64,000 bases of DNA from DATBFG01 sp036558645 (GTDB lineage: Bacteria > Acidobacteriota > Terriglobia > Terriglobales > Acidobacteriaceae), in assembly GCA_036558645.1 (NCBI GenBank), contig DATBFG010000030.1, positions 1-64,000 on the forward strand, given 5' to 3'. This document shows positions 43,595 to 52,479 of the stretch, piece after piece. The notes under the pieces are model-generated. The model was not told the origin of the DNA and made no database searches. It saw nothing but the letters and a program-made list of their open reading frames with translations. The stretch's first letter is position 1, and each line of letters opens with the position of its first letter. Both the position numbers and the translations under genes were made by a program.

Positions 43595-45310
43595 CTAGCT
43601 CCTGCCCTGCTTCTCATAAATCTCTTTCGCCCTTTCAATCGTGTCCGCTTCTTGCGGCGGCTTATCCGGCCGCAGCCGCACAATCCTCGGAAAGCGAAGG
43701 GCATAACCACTGTCGTGGCGGTCCGAACGCATCATGTTATTGAAGGCGACTTCCAGCACAATCTTGGGCTCGACGATTAATCGGAAGCCCTGGTCCTCCA
43801 CCACATGTTCCAGAAACCATGTCGTCATTTCGTTGATCTCAACGTCGGTGAGGCCTGAGTAAGCCTTGCCAATATTCACGAGTCGGTCGCGGTCCCAGAC
43901 CGCAAAGGTGTAGTCGCTAAGCACGCCGATACGCTTGCCGTGTCCGTACTCAACCGCCGTTACCACCACGTCCAGAGTCGCCAATTCCCGCTTCATTTTG
44001 AGCCACCATTTGCCACGACGGCCCGGAGCATAGGCGGAGTCTGGATCTTTAATCATCAGGCCTTCGTTGCCGCGCGCTTGTGCTGCCTCGAATAAGTCAT
44101 TGAGCTCATCCGGCGCATTCGCCTGCCGTACTGCCGACCGGATGATCTGCGCTGTAGTACGCATCTCCTCGCCAAAATCCAATCGATGCTGCGCTTCCGT
44201 TTGTTTTCCTTTGTGTCGTTTGTGGTTGCTCCCTTTCGCACGTGTAATCAACGAATCCAGAATTTCTGCCCTCTCGCGCAACGGACGATCAATCAGCAAT
44301 TCGCCGTTGGCATACAGAACATCGAACGCCAGATACGCTACCGGCACCCGCCCCATCATTTCTTCCGTGACTTTCTTTCTGCCCAGGCGCTGCTGCAGCG
44401 CGCTGAACGGCAAGGCCCGTCCTGCTTCGCCCGGATCGTCGGTAAGATAACTCCACGCAACAATTTCGCCGTCGAGAATCACATCATCCAGCGCGGAGAA
44501 AGCGTCCGGCAATTCCGGAAACGATGCGGTAATCTCATCCCGGGTGCGCGAGAAAATTCTGACTTCGCTGGCGGACACGTGTACTTGAGCACGGATGCCG
44601 TCGTACTTGTCCTCAATCAGGGCATTTTCAAAATAGCTGAGGGCCTCTTCGGCGTTTTGCGCGGGGCTCGCTAACATGAAGCCCAGGGGATGGAACAGCC
44701 GCATCTTGGCTTCGTCGAGCCGCCCCTCGATCGCGAACTTCGTCGTTTCTCCGATATCCCCCAGCAGCATATTGGCACGCTGCACCTGGACCAAACCGTC
44801 GCCATAGGCCTTGGCGATGGCCTCTTCCACGAGACTCTCTTTCAAACCGATCCGGAGATCGCCCGTCATGATCTTTACGATGTACTTGGCCTCGAGCGGG
44901 GAAACCTGCGTCAGGAGTTCTCGAACCAGTGCAGTCTTAGCCGCTGGTCCACGTACGGAGGCAATCTGCCGAAACCGGTCTTCCACCTGAACAATGCTTA
45001 GCTCGCTGTGGTCACGGGCAGGCAAGATGTCCGCCGCGACCGCTCCAAGATCACCCAGCTTCCGATACGAGGACGTAATCTCGGCTTCGGGCTTCCCTGA
45101 GATCTCCGCCACTAGTCTCCAGAGCAGCGAGCCACCGACCTGCAAAGTAGCTTCTTCCCACGTAGGAAACGGTCGGCCAGATAAGAAAACCGCCGATGCC
45201 GATGCCTCCTGCAGCGCGCACGACTTCATATAGTCCGCCACAATGGCGATCTTCTCGAGTTTCTTGGTAGTCGCTGCGATGCGCTCGCAAGCCAGTGCTA
45301 GTTTTTTCAT
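43595..45310 (-). CDS. ATP-dependent DNA ligase, archaeal/LigB type
   Basis: The 571-residue enzyme seals nicks in DNA using ATP. The N-terminal DNA-binding domain covers about residues 1-210. The adenylation motif is EDKYDGIRAQ with the nucleophile Lys235. Motif III is in YLAFDVLYANGELL, motif IV in EGLMIKDPDSAYAPG and motif V in RGKWWLKMKRE, with an OB-fold C-terminus. This is the long ligase of archaeal/eukaryal type found in some bacteria beside the NAD-dependent LigA. A short insertion at about 358-376 (NHKRHKGK) reads like a dispersed DNA repeat in frame. I chose the ATG at 45310. There is no Ku or primase gene nearby, so a role in end-joining is not suggested. Confidence 0.93.
   Translation of the reverse strand: MKKLALACERIAATTKKLEKIAIVADYMKSCALQEASASAVFLSGRPFPTWEEATLQVGGSLLWRLVAEISGKPEAEITSSYRKLGDLGAVAADILPARDHSELSIVQVEDRFRQIASVRGPAAKTALVRELLTQVSPLEAKYIVKIMTGDLRIGLKESLVEEAIAKAYGDGLVQVQRANMLLGDIGETTKFAIEGRLDEAKMRLFHPLGFMLASPAQNAEEALSYFENALIEDKYDGIRAQVHVSASEVRIFSRTRDEITASFPELPDAFSALDDVILDGEIVAWSYLTDDPGEAGRALPFSALQQRLGRKKVTEEMMGRVPVAYLAFDVLYANGELLIDRPLRERAEILDSLITRAKGSNHKRHKGKQTEAQHRLDFGEEMRTTAQIIRSAVRQANAPDELNDLFEAAQARGNEGLMIKDPDSAYAPGRRGKWWLKMKRELATLDVVVTAVEYGHGKRIGVLSDYTFAVWDRDRLVNIGKAYSGLTDVEINEMTTWFLEHVVEDQGFRLIVEPKIVLEVAFNNMMRSDRHDSGYALRFPRIVRLRPDKPPQEADTIERAKEIYEKQGRS
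44198..44235 (-). repeat. Dispersed-repeat-like insertion inside the ligase gene
   Basis: On the minus strand the segment reads AACCACAAACGACACAAAGG with a following A-rich stretch. It resembles the common acidobacterial/planctomycete dispersed repeat with CCACNAAG-type units. It is in frame and adds about a dozen basic residues between ligase blocks. This is a pattern match by eye, not a database result. Confidence 0.4.
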
Positions 45311-45538
45311 CACTAATCGTCATGCCGACCGGCCGGCTCGCCAGCGCCGCCACGACCCTGTTCCTTGCGGATTTCCTTATTCCTAACGCCGGTGGACAGA
45401 GCGGCACCCCTTACATTGTTTTTTGCTATAACACTAATTAAATCAGCAGTATAGATGGCTGGTCGTAGACCCGCGATCTACCCACCTGTGATAGTCTTAC
45501 ATCTGCTACTTCGATTCCGGAAAACTCATCTAATCGTT

Positions 45539-46528
45539 ATGCGGCCATGGCGAACCATCTTACGTTTTCTTGCAGCGCTTCAACTGCTGCCTGCTTTGGA
45601 GAGTGGCGAAGAAACCACTCTTGTGGGGGGCCAAGCGGTGCTTGAGGGCGTTATGATGCGGTCGCCGCATGCCTGGGCAATCGCCTGCCGCAAGCCATCC
45701 GGAGAAGTTACTACTCATTGCGAGCCGCTCGAACGGCTGTCCGAGAAACACAAATGGATGGGATGGCCCGTGCTTCGCGGAGTGATGACACTCGGGCACG
45801 CCATGACGTTGGGCTTCCGCGCGCTGAAATTTTCCGCCAATGCCGCACTCGATGAGATGCCGCCCACGAGCAGTGGAAAGAAGCTCGAGGTGAGCGGCTG
45901 GATGGCTGCCGTCAACATCATTTTCTCGGTTGGCTTTTTCATCTTCATGTACAAGTTCCTTCCGCTGGTCGCGGCGACGGAACTGAAGCGTGTCAATCCA
46001 GTATTCGGCGAGCAGGTTATTTTCAACCTGGTGGATGGCGCGATCCGGATTCTCCTGTTCCTGCTTTTCATATGGGGAATCTCCCTTTGGAAAGACATCC
46101 GCCGCGTCTACGAATATCACGGAGCCGAGCACAAGACGGTTTTCGCGTTTGAGAGTGAAGACAGTCTCGATACGCCATCCGTACAAAAGTACTCGACGTT
46201 TCATCCCCGATGCGGCACCAGCTTCCTGATGACCGTCATGATCATCTCGATTCTGGTCTACGTCGTGGTGCCCGCGTCGACGTTCTGGGGCAAGTTCGCA
46301 GCGCGGATCATTCTGCTGCCAGTGATTACCGGAATCTCCTACGAGATCATCCGCTTCGCAGCCAAGCACCGCGGCTCCCTTTTTGCCCTCATGACCACAC
46401 CGGGCCTTTGGTTGCAGAGAATCACCACGCAGCCTCCGGCGGACGATCAGGCAGAGTGCGCTATCGTTGCCCTCAATCAGGCCATGGCGCTTGAGAAAGA
46501 ACGCGGTGGCGAACTGGTTATCGCCTAG
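45539..46528 (+). CDS. DUF1385 family membrane protein
   Basis: The 329-residue protein matches the DUF1385 family: VGGQAVLEGVMMRSPHAWAIACRKPSGEV, then MGWPVLRGVMTLGHAMTLGFRAL. Membrane helices follow, with the conserved EYHGAEHKTVFAFE and STFHPRCGTSFLMTVMIISI. About four helices are visible and the metal-like HGAEH and HPRCGT motifs lie between them. The enzymatic role is unknown. I chose the ATG at 45539; a start at 45455 would add 28 residues. It lies just upstream of prfA and prmC on the same strand, a neighbourhood seen in other bacteria, where the gene is often linked to release-factor genes. Confidence 0.88.
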   Translation: MRPWRTILRFLAALQLLPALESGEETTLVGGQAVLEGVMMRSPHAWAIACRKPSGEVTTHCEPLERLSEKHKWMGWPVLRGVMTLGHAMTLGFRALKFSANAALDEMPPTSSGKKLEVSGWMAAVNIIFSVGFFIFMYKFLPLVAATELKRVNPVFGEQVIFNLVDGAIRILLFLLFIWGISLWKDIRRVYEYHGAEHKTVFAFESEDSLDTPSVQKYSTFHPRCGTSFLMTVMIISILVYVVVPASTFWGKFAARIILLPVITGISYEIIRFAAKHRGSLFALMTTPGLWLQRITTQPPADDQAECAIVALNQAMALEKERGGELVIA

Positions 46529-46639
46529 GGGAGCTATCCCCTCTAACACTTCTTCTTGCTTTGTTCCCGAACTAAAATTAGTTAGTACCCCGCCAGTGAA
46601 AGGCGGCTTTTGCCAACGACCGAGACTAAGACTAACAAC

Positions 46640-47719
46640 ATGTTTGAAAAACTGAATCAAATTGAAGCGCGCTACGAGGAACTGACGCAGCAACTGGCGT
46701 CGCCGGAGATCACTTCCGACTCGGCGAGATATCAGAAGACCGCCAAGGCGCATAGCGAGATCGCACCGATCGCCGAGAAGTATCGCGAGTACAAGGATCT
46801 CAAGCGTGGCATTGAAGACAGCAGGATTCTGATCGCTGACGAAAAGGACCCCGAGATGCGCGCCTACGCGCAGGAAGAACTCACTTCGCTGGAAGCACGT
46901 CTTGCTCACACCGAAGAAGAACTTAAGATTCTTCTGGTGCCCAAAGATCCCAACGACGAGAAAGACGTCATCCTTGAGATCAGAGCCGGAACTGGAGGCG
47001 ATGAAGCGACCCTCTTCGCGGCGGAAATGTTCCGCCTGTACTCGCGCTACGCCGAATTGCAGGGGTGGAAGGTCGAGGTGCTTTCGACTTCAGAATCTTC
47101 GGTCGGCGGTCTCAAAGAAGTGATCGCCATGATCTCCGGCGACAAAGTCTACTCACGTCTGAAGTACGAAAGCGGCGTGCATCGAGTGCAGCGCGTGCCC
47201 GCTACCGAACAGCAGGGCCGCGTCCACACCTCTGCCGTAACCGTGGCTGTGCTGCCCGAAGCAGAAGAAGTCGACATCAAGATCGAAGCCAAAGACCTGC
47301 GCATCGACACATTTTGCTCATCTGGCCCGGGCGGGCAGTCGGTCAATACGACCTATTCCGCGGTACGCATCACGCATATCCCCACTGGCACAGTCGTAAG
47401 CTGCCAGGACGAAAAATCGCAGATCAAGAATCGTGAAAAGGGAATGCGTGTTCTGCGATCTCGTCTTTATGAAATGGAGATGCAGAAACAACAGGAGGCT
47501 CTCGCGAAGGAGCGCAAGACTATGGTCGGGAGCGGAGACCGCAGCGAAAAAATTCGCACCTACAACTTCCCGCAAAACCGCGTTACCGATCACCGTATTG
47601 GCTTCAGCGTGCACCAATTGCAAGAGTTCATGGACGGCAAAATTCAGCCGCTGATCGAAGCCCTGATGACACACTTCCAGGCGGAAAAACTTAAGCAGGA
47701 AACACCGGCCGCAGTCTAG
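46640..47719 (+). CDS. prfA: Peptide chain release factor 1
   Basis: RF1 ends translation at UAA and UAG. The 359-residue protein has the catalytic SSGPGGQSVNTTYSAVRI with GGQ, a codon-reading tripeptide in the preceding region (VPATEQQGRVHTSAV), and the C-terminal ERKTMVGSGDRSEKIRTYNFPQNRVTDHRIG. The start is the ATG at 46640. A TTG at 46610 adds ten atypical residues and was rejected. In an organism that encodes selB and selA, UGA must be handled by RF2, whose gene is not here. PrmC, which methylates the GGQ Gln, follows directly. Confidence 0.97.
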   Translation: MFEKLNQIEARYEELTQQLASPEITSDSARYQKTAKAHSEIAPIAEKYREYKDLKRGIEDSRILIADEKDPEMRAYAQEELTSLEARLAHTEEELKILLVPKDPNDEKDVILEIRAGTGGDEATLFAAEMFRLYSRYAELQGWKVEVLSTSESSVGGLKEVIAMISGDKVYSRLKYESGVHRVQRVPATEQQGRVHTSAVTVAVLPEAEEVDIKIEAKDLRIDTFCSSGPGGQSVNTTYSAVRITHIPTGTVVSCQDEKSQIKNREKGMRVLRSRLYEMEMQKQQEALAKERKTMVGSGDRSEKIRTYNFPQNRVTDHRIGFSVHQLQEFMDGKIQPLIEALMTHFQAEKLKQETPAAV

Positions 47720-47729
47720 TCGTTGCCAG

Positions 47730-47826
47730 GATTTGGACTAACAATTTCAGAATTTACGAATTGAAGGATTGACGAATTTTGGAGAAAAGTTCGACAATTT
47801 GGAAAATCCGAACATTTGACAATTTT
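47730..47826. repeat. AT-rich intergenic repeat island between prfA and prmC
   Basis: The segment carries short degenerate repeats of the form AATTT-n-GAATT (for example at 47743-47790), unlike the surrounding GC-rich coding sequence. It contains no ORF, and I see no clean hairpin. Its base composition is strikingly different from both flanking genes. Confidence 0.55.
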
Positions 47827-47855
47827 CGATCCGCGTTAGCTGAGTTATCTTCGTG

Positions 47856-48716
47856 ATGAAATATGGTGTAATGCCTCTCGGAGATCTTCTCGCCTCGGCC
47901 ATCGCCGACTTGACTGCAGCTAAAGTCGGTTCACCTCGATTGAACGCCGAGGTACTACTGATGTTTACCCTCGACGTGGATCGCGCTTATTTGTATGCCC
48001 ATCCTGAGCGCGAACTCAATGCGGATGAGAGGCAGCGCTATCATCAACTCATACTGCAACGCTCGCAAGGAGTACCCTCGCAATACATCACTGGTCACCA
48101 GGAATTCTGGGGCATGGATCTAATCGTTGGTCCGGCCGTGCTCATCCCGCGACCTGAGACCGAGCATCTGATCGAAGCACTTCTTCCGATGGCCAAGCCA
48201 ATGCAAGCGCCCCGCATCGTGGACGTCGGTACAGGTTCCGGGTGCATTGCACTCGCCTTGGCCCGGGAACTACCGCGCGCCGAGATTCATGCTACCGACA
48301 TCTCTCCTGACGCATTGGAGATTGCAGAGGCAAACGCCGCGCGCCATCAACTCGATGGGCACATTCAGTTCCATGACACCGACCTGCTCACGGGACTGGA
48401 ATCGAATAGCTTTGATTTCGTTATCTCGAATCCGCCTTACGTAGGCAGTTGCGAGGAGGATCAAGTCCAACTCGAGGTTCGCAAATTCGAGCCACGGAGC
48501 GCCGTATTCGCCGGCCCGACCGGCCTCGAGGTGATCGAGCGACTGGTCCCTGAAGCGCACCGCGTTCTGAAGCCCACCGGATGGTTGGCCCTAGAAGTGA
48601 GTGGCACAATTGCTGCTGGAGTCGAGAAGCTCTTGGCTGGATGGGACTCACTAGAAGTCAGGCCAGATCTTCAAGGCATCTCGCGCGTAGTACTCGCACG
48701 CCGGCCTGCTCATTGA
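47856..48716 (+). CDS. prmC: Protein-(glutamine-N5) methyltransferase for release factors
   Basis: PrmC methylates the GGQ glutamine of RF1 and RF2 using S-adenosylmethionine. The 286-residue protein has an N-terminal helical domain for release-factor binding. The SAM motif IVDVGTGSGCIALALAREL follows, and the signature FVISNPPYVG contains the NPPY of amino-N methylases. GTG at 47853 precedes the ATG at 47856. It follows prfA by 136 bases across an AT-rich island, so co-transcription is likely but the spacing is unusual. The function is confidently assigned by the NPPY motif and the neighbour. Confidence 0.95.
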   Translation: MKYGVMPLGDLLASAIADLTAAKVGSPRLNAEVLLMFTLDVDRAYLYAHPERELNADERQRYHQLILQRSQGVPSQYITGHQEFWGMDLIVGPAVLIPRPETEHLIEALLPMAKPMQAPRIVDVGTGSGCIALALARELPRAEIHATDISPDALEIAEANAARHQLDGHIQFHDTDLLTGLESNSFDFVISNPPYVGSCEEDQVQLEVRKFEPRSAVFAGPTGLEVIERLVPEAHRVLKPTGWLALEVSGTIAAGVEKLLAGWDSLEVRPDLQGISRVVLARRPAH

Positions 48717-48730
48717 GCGCACAATAAAGA

Positions 48731-48765
48731 GGGCTGCCCTTTTCGGACAGCCCGGTATCACCTAA
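48731..48765. terminator. Hairpin between converging prmC and EXORDIUM-like gene
   Basis: GGGCTG (48731-48736) pairs with CAGCCC (48748-48753), extended by two more G-C pairs after one mismatch. Read on the minus strand it is followed by TCTTTATT, so it fits best as the terminator for the gene ending at 48778. The plus strand lacks a T-tract. Confidence 0.5.
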
Positions 48766-48777
48766 CCAGCCAAGTGG

Positions 48778-49716
48778 TTAATTATTGTGGAATGGACCGC
48801 CGAGGAAGTTGTCGCAACCCCCGCCGCGTGCATTCTCCCAGTTCATTTGGATGAGATAGTTGACGCCGTTCATGGTTTCGTTATAGCCGCCGTTTCCGAT
48901 CGTCCCTCCCAAGAGCGTGCCGAACTTCCAGGCGCACTTATCGGCATTTTCCTGCCCGACGTTGTCCCACCAGGCATTGAGGTCCGGATCAGAGATAGCC
49001 TCTTCGAGTTCATGAGCCGCGATGTTGATCATGCCATCGGCGCCGCTGTCATTGTTCGGGCTCTTGGTCTGCGGTTCGCAGGAGCTTGCGCAACGATCGG
49101 GGTTGCCCACAAACGAATACTTGATGTCACTGCCGCTGATCGTACCGTGCGTATGCCATCCGCAATACACACTGCAGAAACCTGAAGTCGCGTTGACATC
49201 AGACGTCGTTAATACGAAGTAGACACCGTTCGTGTCCTTCGGCAGCTTGCCGAGGCTGATGACCTTGCTCACGATCTGCTGAATGGCCGCATCCGAAAGG
49301 TTCTTACCCATGGGATAGTTGGTTGCTTTTGCGGAACCAGCGACATTGACCAACCCAGTGACGTCATTGCTGTTATCACCGTAAGTGCTGTTGATCATCT
49401 CGTAGCCCGAGCCACTCACATTTTTGAAGAAGTTGGTAACCAGATTGACGGTGGTGAGACTGTCCGACGGTGCCGGGCCGCTTATCCAGTTGCCGTACCA
49501 GATCAGATAAACATTCGGCGTTCCCGACATGATGGGGCCGCCGTGATAGTTGATGCCATTGCCCTGATGCACGGAAAAGCGCTCAACCTGCGGTTCTCCC
49601 GGAACCCCATAGCCCTTACCGCTCGGGACGAGGCCACCGGAATGGCGAACTGTCTGGGCGCTTGCGAGCGCGGCGTATAGGCACAAGAGCGAAACGATCA
49701 GTATTACTTTGCGCAT
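48778..49716 (-). CDS. EXORDIUM/PHI-1-like exported protein, copy 1
   Basis: The 312-residue protein has a signal peptide (ILIVSLLCLYAALASA). It resembles the plant EXORDIUM / phosphate-induced-protein-1 family: INYHGGPIMSGTPNVYLIWYGNW, VYFVLTTSDVN, FCSVYCGWHTHGT and SFVGNPDRCASSCEPQTKSPNNDSGADGMIN. In the plant family the next segment has no metal motif. Here it reads AAHELEEAISDPDLNAWWD (HExxE at about 235-239), which could bind zinc. Eight Cys suggest disulfides. A close paralogue lies 188 bases upstream. The function is unknown; a secreted metal-dependent activity is only inferred. Confidence 0.82.
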   Translation of the reverse strand: MRKVILIVSLLCLYAALASAQTVRHSGGLVPSGKGYGVPGEPQVERFSVHQGNGINYHGGPIMSGTPNVYLIWYGNWISGPAPSDSLTTVNLVTNFFKNVSGSGYEMINSTYGDNSNDVTGLVNVAGSAKATNYPMGKNLSDAAIQQIVSKVISLGKLPKDTNGVYFVLTTSDVNATSGFCSVYCGWHTHGTISGSDIKYSFVGNPDRCASSCEPQTKSPNNDSGADGMINIAAHELEEAISDPDLNAWWDNVGQENADKCAWKFGTLLGGTIGNGGYNETMNGVNYLIQMNWENARGGGCDNFLGGPFHNN

Positions 49717-49904
49717 CTGTCCTCCTGGGAAAGGTTTTTGTCTGAGTTGTCTTGCAATTGGCCTTGCAAGCAGCAGAGTTTGAGGCCCGATATCCTAGAT
49801 GGTATGAACCGGCAAGGTCAATGTGGCCTTTGCTCCAGGGTCCAAAATCTCTATGCCACGAAAGACCTTAGGCAAGAGAAAGAACCTCGGAATGTATACC
49901 GGTA

Positions 49905-50855
49905 TTAATTGTCATGGAACGGCCCACCGAGGAAGTTGTCGCAGCCGCCACCGCGGGCGTTCTCCCAGTTCATCTGAATGAGATAGTTCACTCCATTCAT
50001 GGTTTCGTTAAAACCACCGTTACCAATGCTCCCGCCGAGCAGTTCGCCGAACTTCCATGCGCATTGGTCGGCGTTTTCCTGGCCAGTGTGGCTGTTCCAC
50101 CAGGCATTCAGGTCTGGGTCGGAAACCGCTTCCTCCAATTCATGTGCGGCGATGTTGATCATCCCATCTGCCCCACTGTCATTATTCGGACTCTTGGTTT
50201 GCGCCTCGCAGGCGGAAGAGCAGCGGTCCGTGTTGCCCACGAATGCATACTTGATGTCACTTCCTCCGATCATCGCGTGGTTATGCCAGCCGCAATAAAC
50301 GCTACAGAATCCCGAGGTTTCATTTACATCCGAGGTCGTCAACACGAAGTAAATGCCATTTACATCCTTCGGCAACATCCTGGTACTAATCACCTTGGTT
50401 ACGATTTGGAGGATTGAACCATCGCTCAGGCTCTTTCCCAAAGGATAGGTCGCTGCCTTCGCGGCGCCGGCGACGTTCACCAGGCCGGTGACGTCGTTGT
50501 TGTTATCGCCATAAGTGCTGTTAATCAACAAGTAGTTCGACCCGCTGACATTCTTGAAGAAGTTCGTTACCAGGTTCACAGTCTTTGCACTGTCAGATGG
50601 CGCCGGACCACTTTGCCAATTTCCGTACCAGATCAGGTAAACATTTGGAGTGTTCGGCATGATGGCGCCGCCGTGATAATCGATCCCGTTGCCTTGATGC
50701 ACCGTGAAGGGGTCTGCATGGACAGGTAGGGCGGGGCCCGGAACACCAAAACCCTTACCGCTTGGAACAATTGAGTTAGAGCTTCGAACAGCCTGGGAAT
50801 GGGCGTAGGTCAGCCCGGCCGAGAGAAGAAGCGTCAGCAAAAGCCTCTTTCGCAT
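49905..50855 (-). CDS. EXORDIUM/PHI-1-like exported protein, copy 2
   Basis: The 316-residue protein is a close paralogue of the gene at 48778. It has the same signal-peptide layout, YHGGAIMPNTPNVYLIWYGNW, FCSVYCGWHNH, CSSACEAQTKSPNNDSGADGMIN and HELEEAVSDPDLNAWW. All Cys and the HExxE motif are kept, while the N-terminus and several loops diverge. The ribosome sites of both genes are conserved (AGGAGGACNGATGCG around the ATG). The gap of 188 bases and low DNA identity in it suggest an older tandem duplication with separate promoters. Both copies look functional. Confidence 0.82.
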   Translation of the reverse strand: MRKRLLLTLLLSAGLTYAHSQAVRSSNSIVPSGKGFGVPGPALPVHADPFTVHQGNGIDYHGGAIMPNTPNVYLIWYGNWQSGPAPSDSAKTVNLVTNFFKNVSGSNYLLINSTYGDNNNDVTGLVNVAGAAKAATYPLGKSLSDGSILQIVTKVISTRMLPKDVNGIYFVLTTSDVNETSGFCSVYCGWHNHAMIGGSDIKYAFVGNTDRCSSACEAQTKSPNNDSGADGMINIAAHELEEAVSDPDLNAWWNSHTGQENADQCAWKFGELLGGSIGNGGFNETMNGVNYLIQMNWENARGGGCDNFLGGPFHDN

Positions 50856-50991
50856 CCGTCCTCCTGGACGTTTTCAAATGATGTCTGAGCTTTTTGGCGG
50901 GGGAGGGGCTGCAGGAAGCAAAGCGATACTACTTCGTCCGGGGACCTACGTCAATACGGTCCTTGATCCTAAAGACTTCTGCCTCTAAGGG

Positions 50992-52434
50992 TTACTGGCT
51001 GATCGGCACTGTTACAGGTTGGATTTCCTCGACGTCCACCCAGTTAGTGGGATATTTCCCCGTGTAGCAAGCCGTACAGTAGGTCGTATTCTCCCCGTCA
51101 CCACATGCCTTTTTAAGGCCGTCCAGCGAGAGATATGCCAGGGAATCGGCACCGATGAACTCGCGAATTTCCTCGACTGATTTATTGGCCGCGATCAGTT
51201 CGCGCTTGGAAGGCGTATCGACACCATAAAAACAGGGCGAAATCGTGGGCGGACAGGAAATCCGCATATGGACTTCCTTGGCCCCAGCACCGCGGATCAT
51301 GCGCACGATCTTACGGCTGGTGGTCCCGCGCACGATCGAATCGTCGATAAGCACGACGCGCTTGCCTTCGAGCAAGCTGCGAACTGGGTTCAGCTTCAGT
51401 TTGACTCCAAAGTCTCGAACCGTCTGGCGAGGCTCGATGAACGTTCTGCCCACATAGTGGTTGCGGATCAGCCCGAAGCGGAAGGGAATTTCGCTTTCCG
51501 CCGAGAATCCCATCGCGGCGGTAACCCCGGAGTCGGGTACAGGTACCACGATGTCAGCCTCAACCGGCGCCTCGCGTGCGAGCTGCCTGCCTAGCTCTTC
51601 CCGGCTCTCCTGCACTGCCCGGCCGAAGACGCGGCTATCGGGCCGCGAGAAATAGACGTGCTCGAAGATGCAGCTCGATTGCGCCAGCGCCGGCGCATAG
51701 AACCTTGAGGTGACTCGGTCGGGGCGCTCAGGACCGACAATGACTAACTCACCCGGCTTTACATCCCGTTCGAATGTTGCACCAATCAAATCGAAGGCCG
51801 AGGTCTCGGAGGCGAACACGATCGTGTCGTGCTTTTCACCCAGTCCTGCCGGAATGCGGCCCATCGCCAATGGACGGAAGCCGCGAGGATCACGGGCAGC
51901 AAAGATGCGGTCCGGGCTGATCATGACCAGGGAAAAAGCTCCTTCGACGCGGCGCAAGGCGTCCGCCATCGCCTCAGGTAAAGTCTGCTCCTTCGACATC
52001 GCAATCAGGTGAACAATGACTTCCGTATCGCTATTGGTCTGGAAAATGGATCCCTGCGATTCGAGCTGATGGCGGATTTCCGGCGCGTTCACAAGGTTTC
52101 CGTTATGTGCCAGGGCCACCATGCCCTTGTTGGACTGCACCATGATGGGCTGCGCATTGAGCAGCGCCGAATCACCTGCAGTCGAGTAGCGTGTGTGACC
52201 AATCGCCAGGGTGCCACGCAGTTTCGTAAGAACGTCCTCACGGAAAATGTCGGCTACCAATCCCATGTCTTTATGCATGTGCAGAGCCATGCCATCGGAC
52301 GTGACGATCCCAGCAGATTCCTGGCCGCGATGCTGCAGCGCATGCAGCCCGAGGTAGGCCAGTTTCTCCGCCTCAGGATGCGAATAGATCGCTACGACAC
52401 CGCATTCTTCGCGAAATTTATCGGGTTTTGGCAT
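50992..52434 (-). CDS. purF: Amidophosphoribosyltransferase
   Basis: PurF makes 5-phosphoribosylamine from PRPP and glutamine, the first step of purine synthesis. The 480-residue protein has a ten-residue propeptide followed by the N-terminal nucleophile Cys in EECGVVAIYSH. The PRPP-binding loop is RVVLIDDSIVRGTTSRKIVRM. The C-terminal Cys pairs (CPPTISPC and YCTACYTG) match the iron-sulfur type of PurF. I chose the ATG at 52434; GTG at 52440 would add two residues. It lies 45 bases after purL on the same strand. Confidence 0.97.
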   Translation of the reverse strand: MPKPDKFREECGVVAIYSHPEAEKLAYLGLHALQHRGQESAGIVTSDGMALHMHKDMGLVADIFREDVLTKLRGTLAIGHTRYSTAGDSALLNAQPIMVQSNKGMVALAHNGNLVNAPEIRHQLESQGSIFQTNSDTEVIVHLIAMSKEQTLPEAMADALRRVEGAFSLVMISPDRIFAARDPRGFRPLAMGRIPAGLGEKHDTIVFASETSAFDLIGATFERDVKPGELVIVGPERPDRVTSRFYAPALAQSSCIFEHVYFSRPDSRVFGRAVQESREELGRQLAREAPVEADIVVPVPDSGVTAAMGFSAESEIPFRFGLIRNHYVGRTFIEPRQTVRDFGVKLKLNPVRSLLEGKRVVLIDDSIVRGTTSRKIVRMIRGAGAKEVHMRISCPPTISPCFYGVDTPSKRELIAANKSVEEIREFIGADSLAYLSLDGLKKACGDGENTTYCTACYTGKYPTNWVDVEEIQPVTVPISQ

Positions 52435-52479
52435 GGGCACTTAGCCTTAGCAATCTATTGGTCGAACGACGTTAACTTC

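Noticed and set aside
45560..46909. 449-residue minus-strand open frame
   Set aside because: It lies opposite DUF1385 and the start of prfA, both of which match known families; the product has no recognisable motif.
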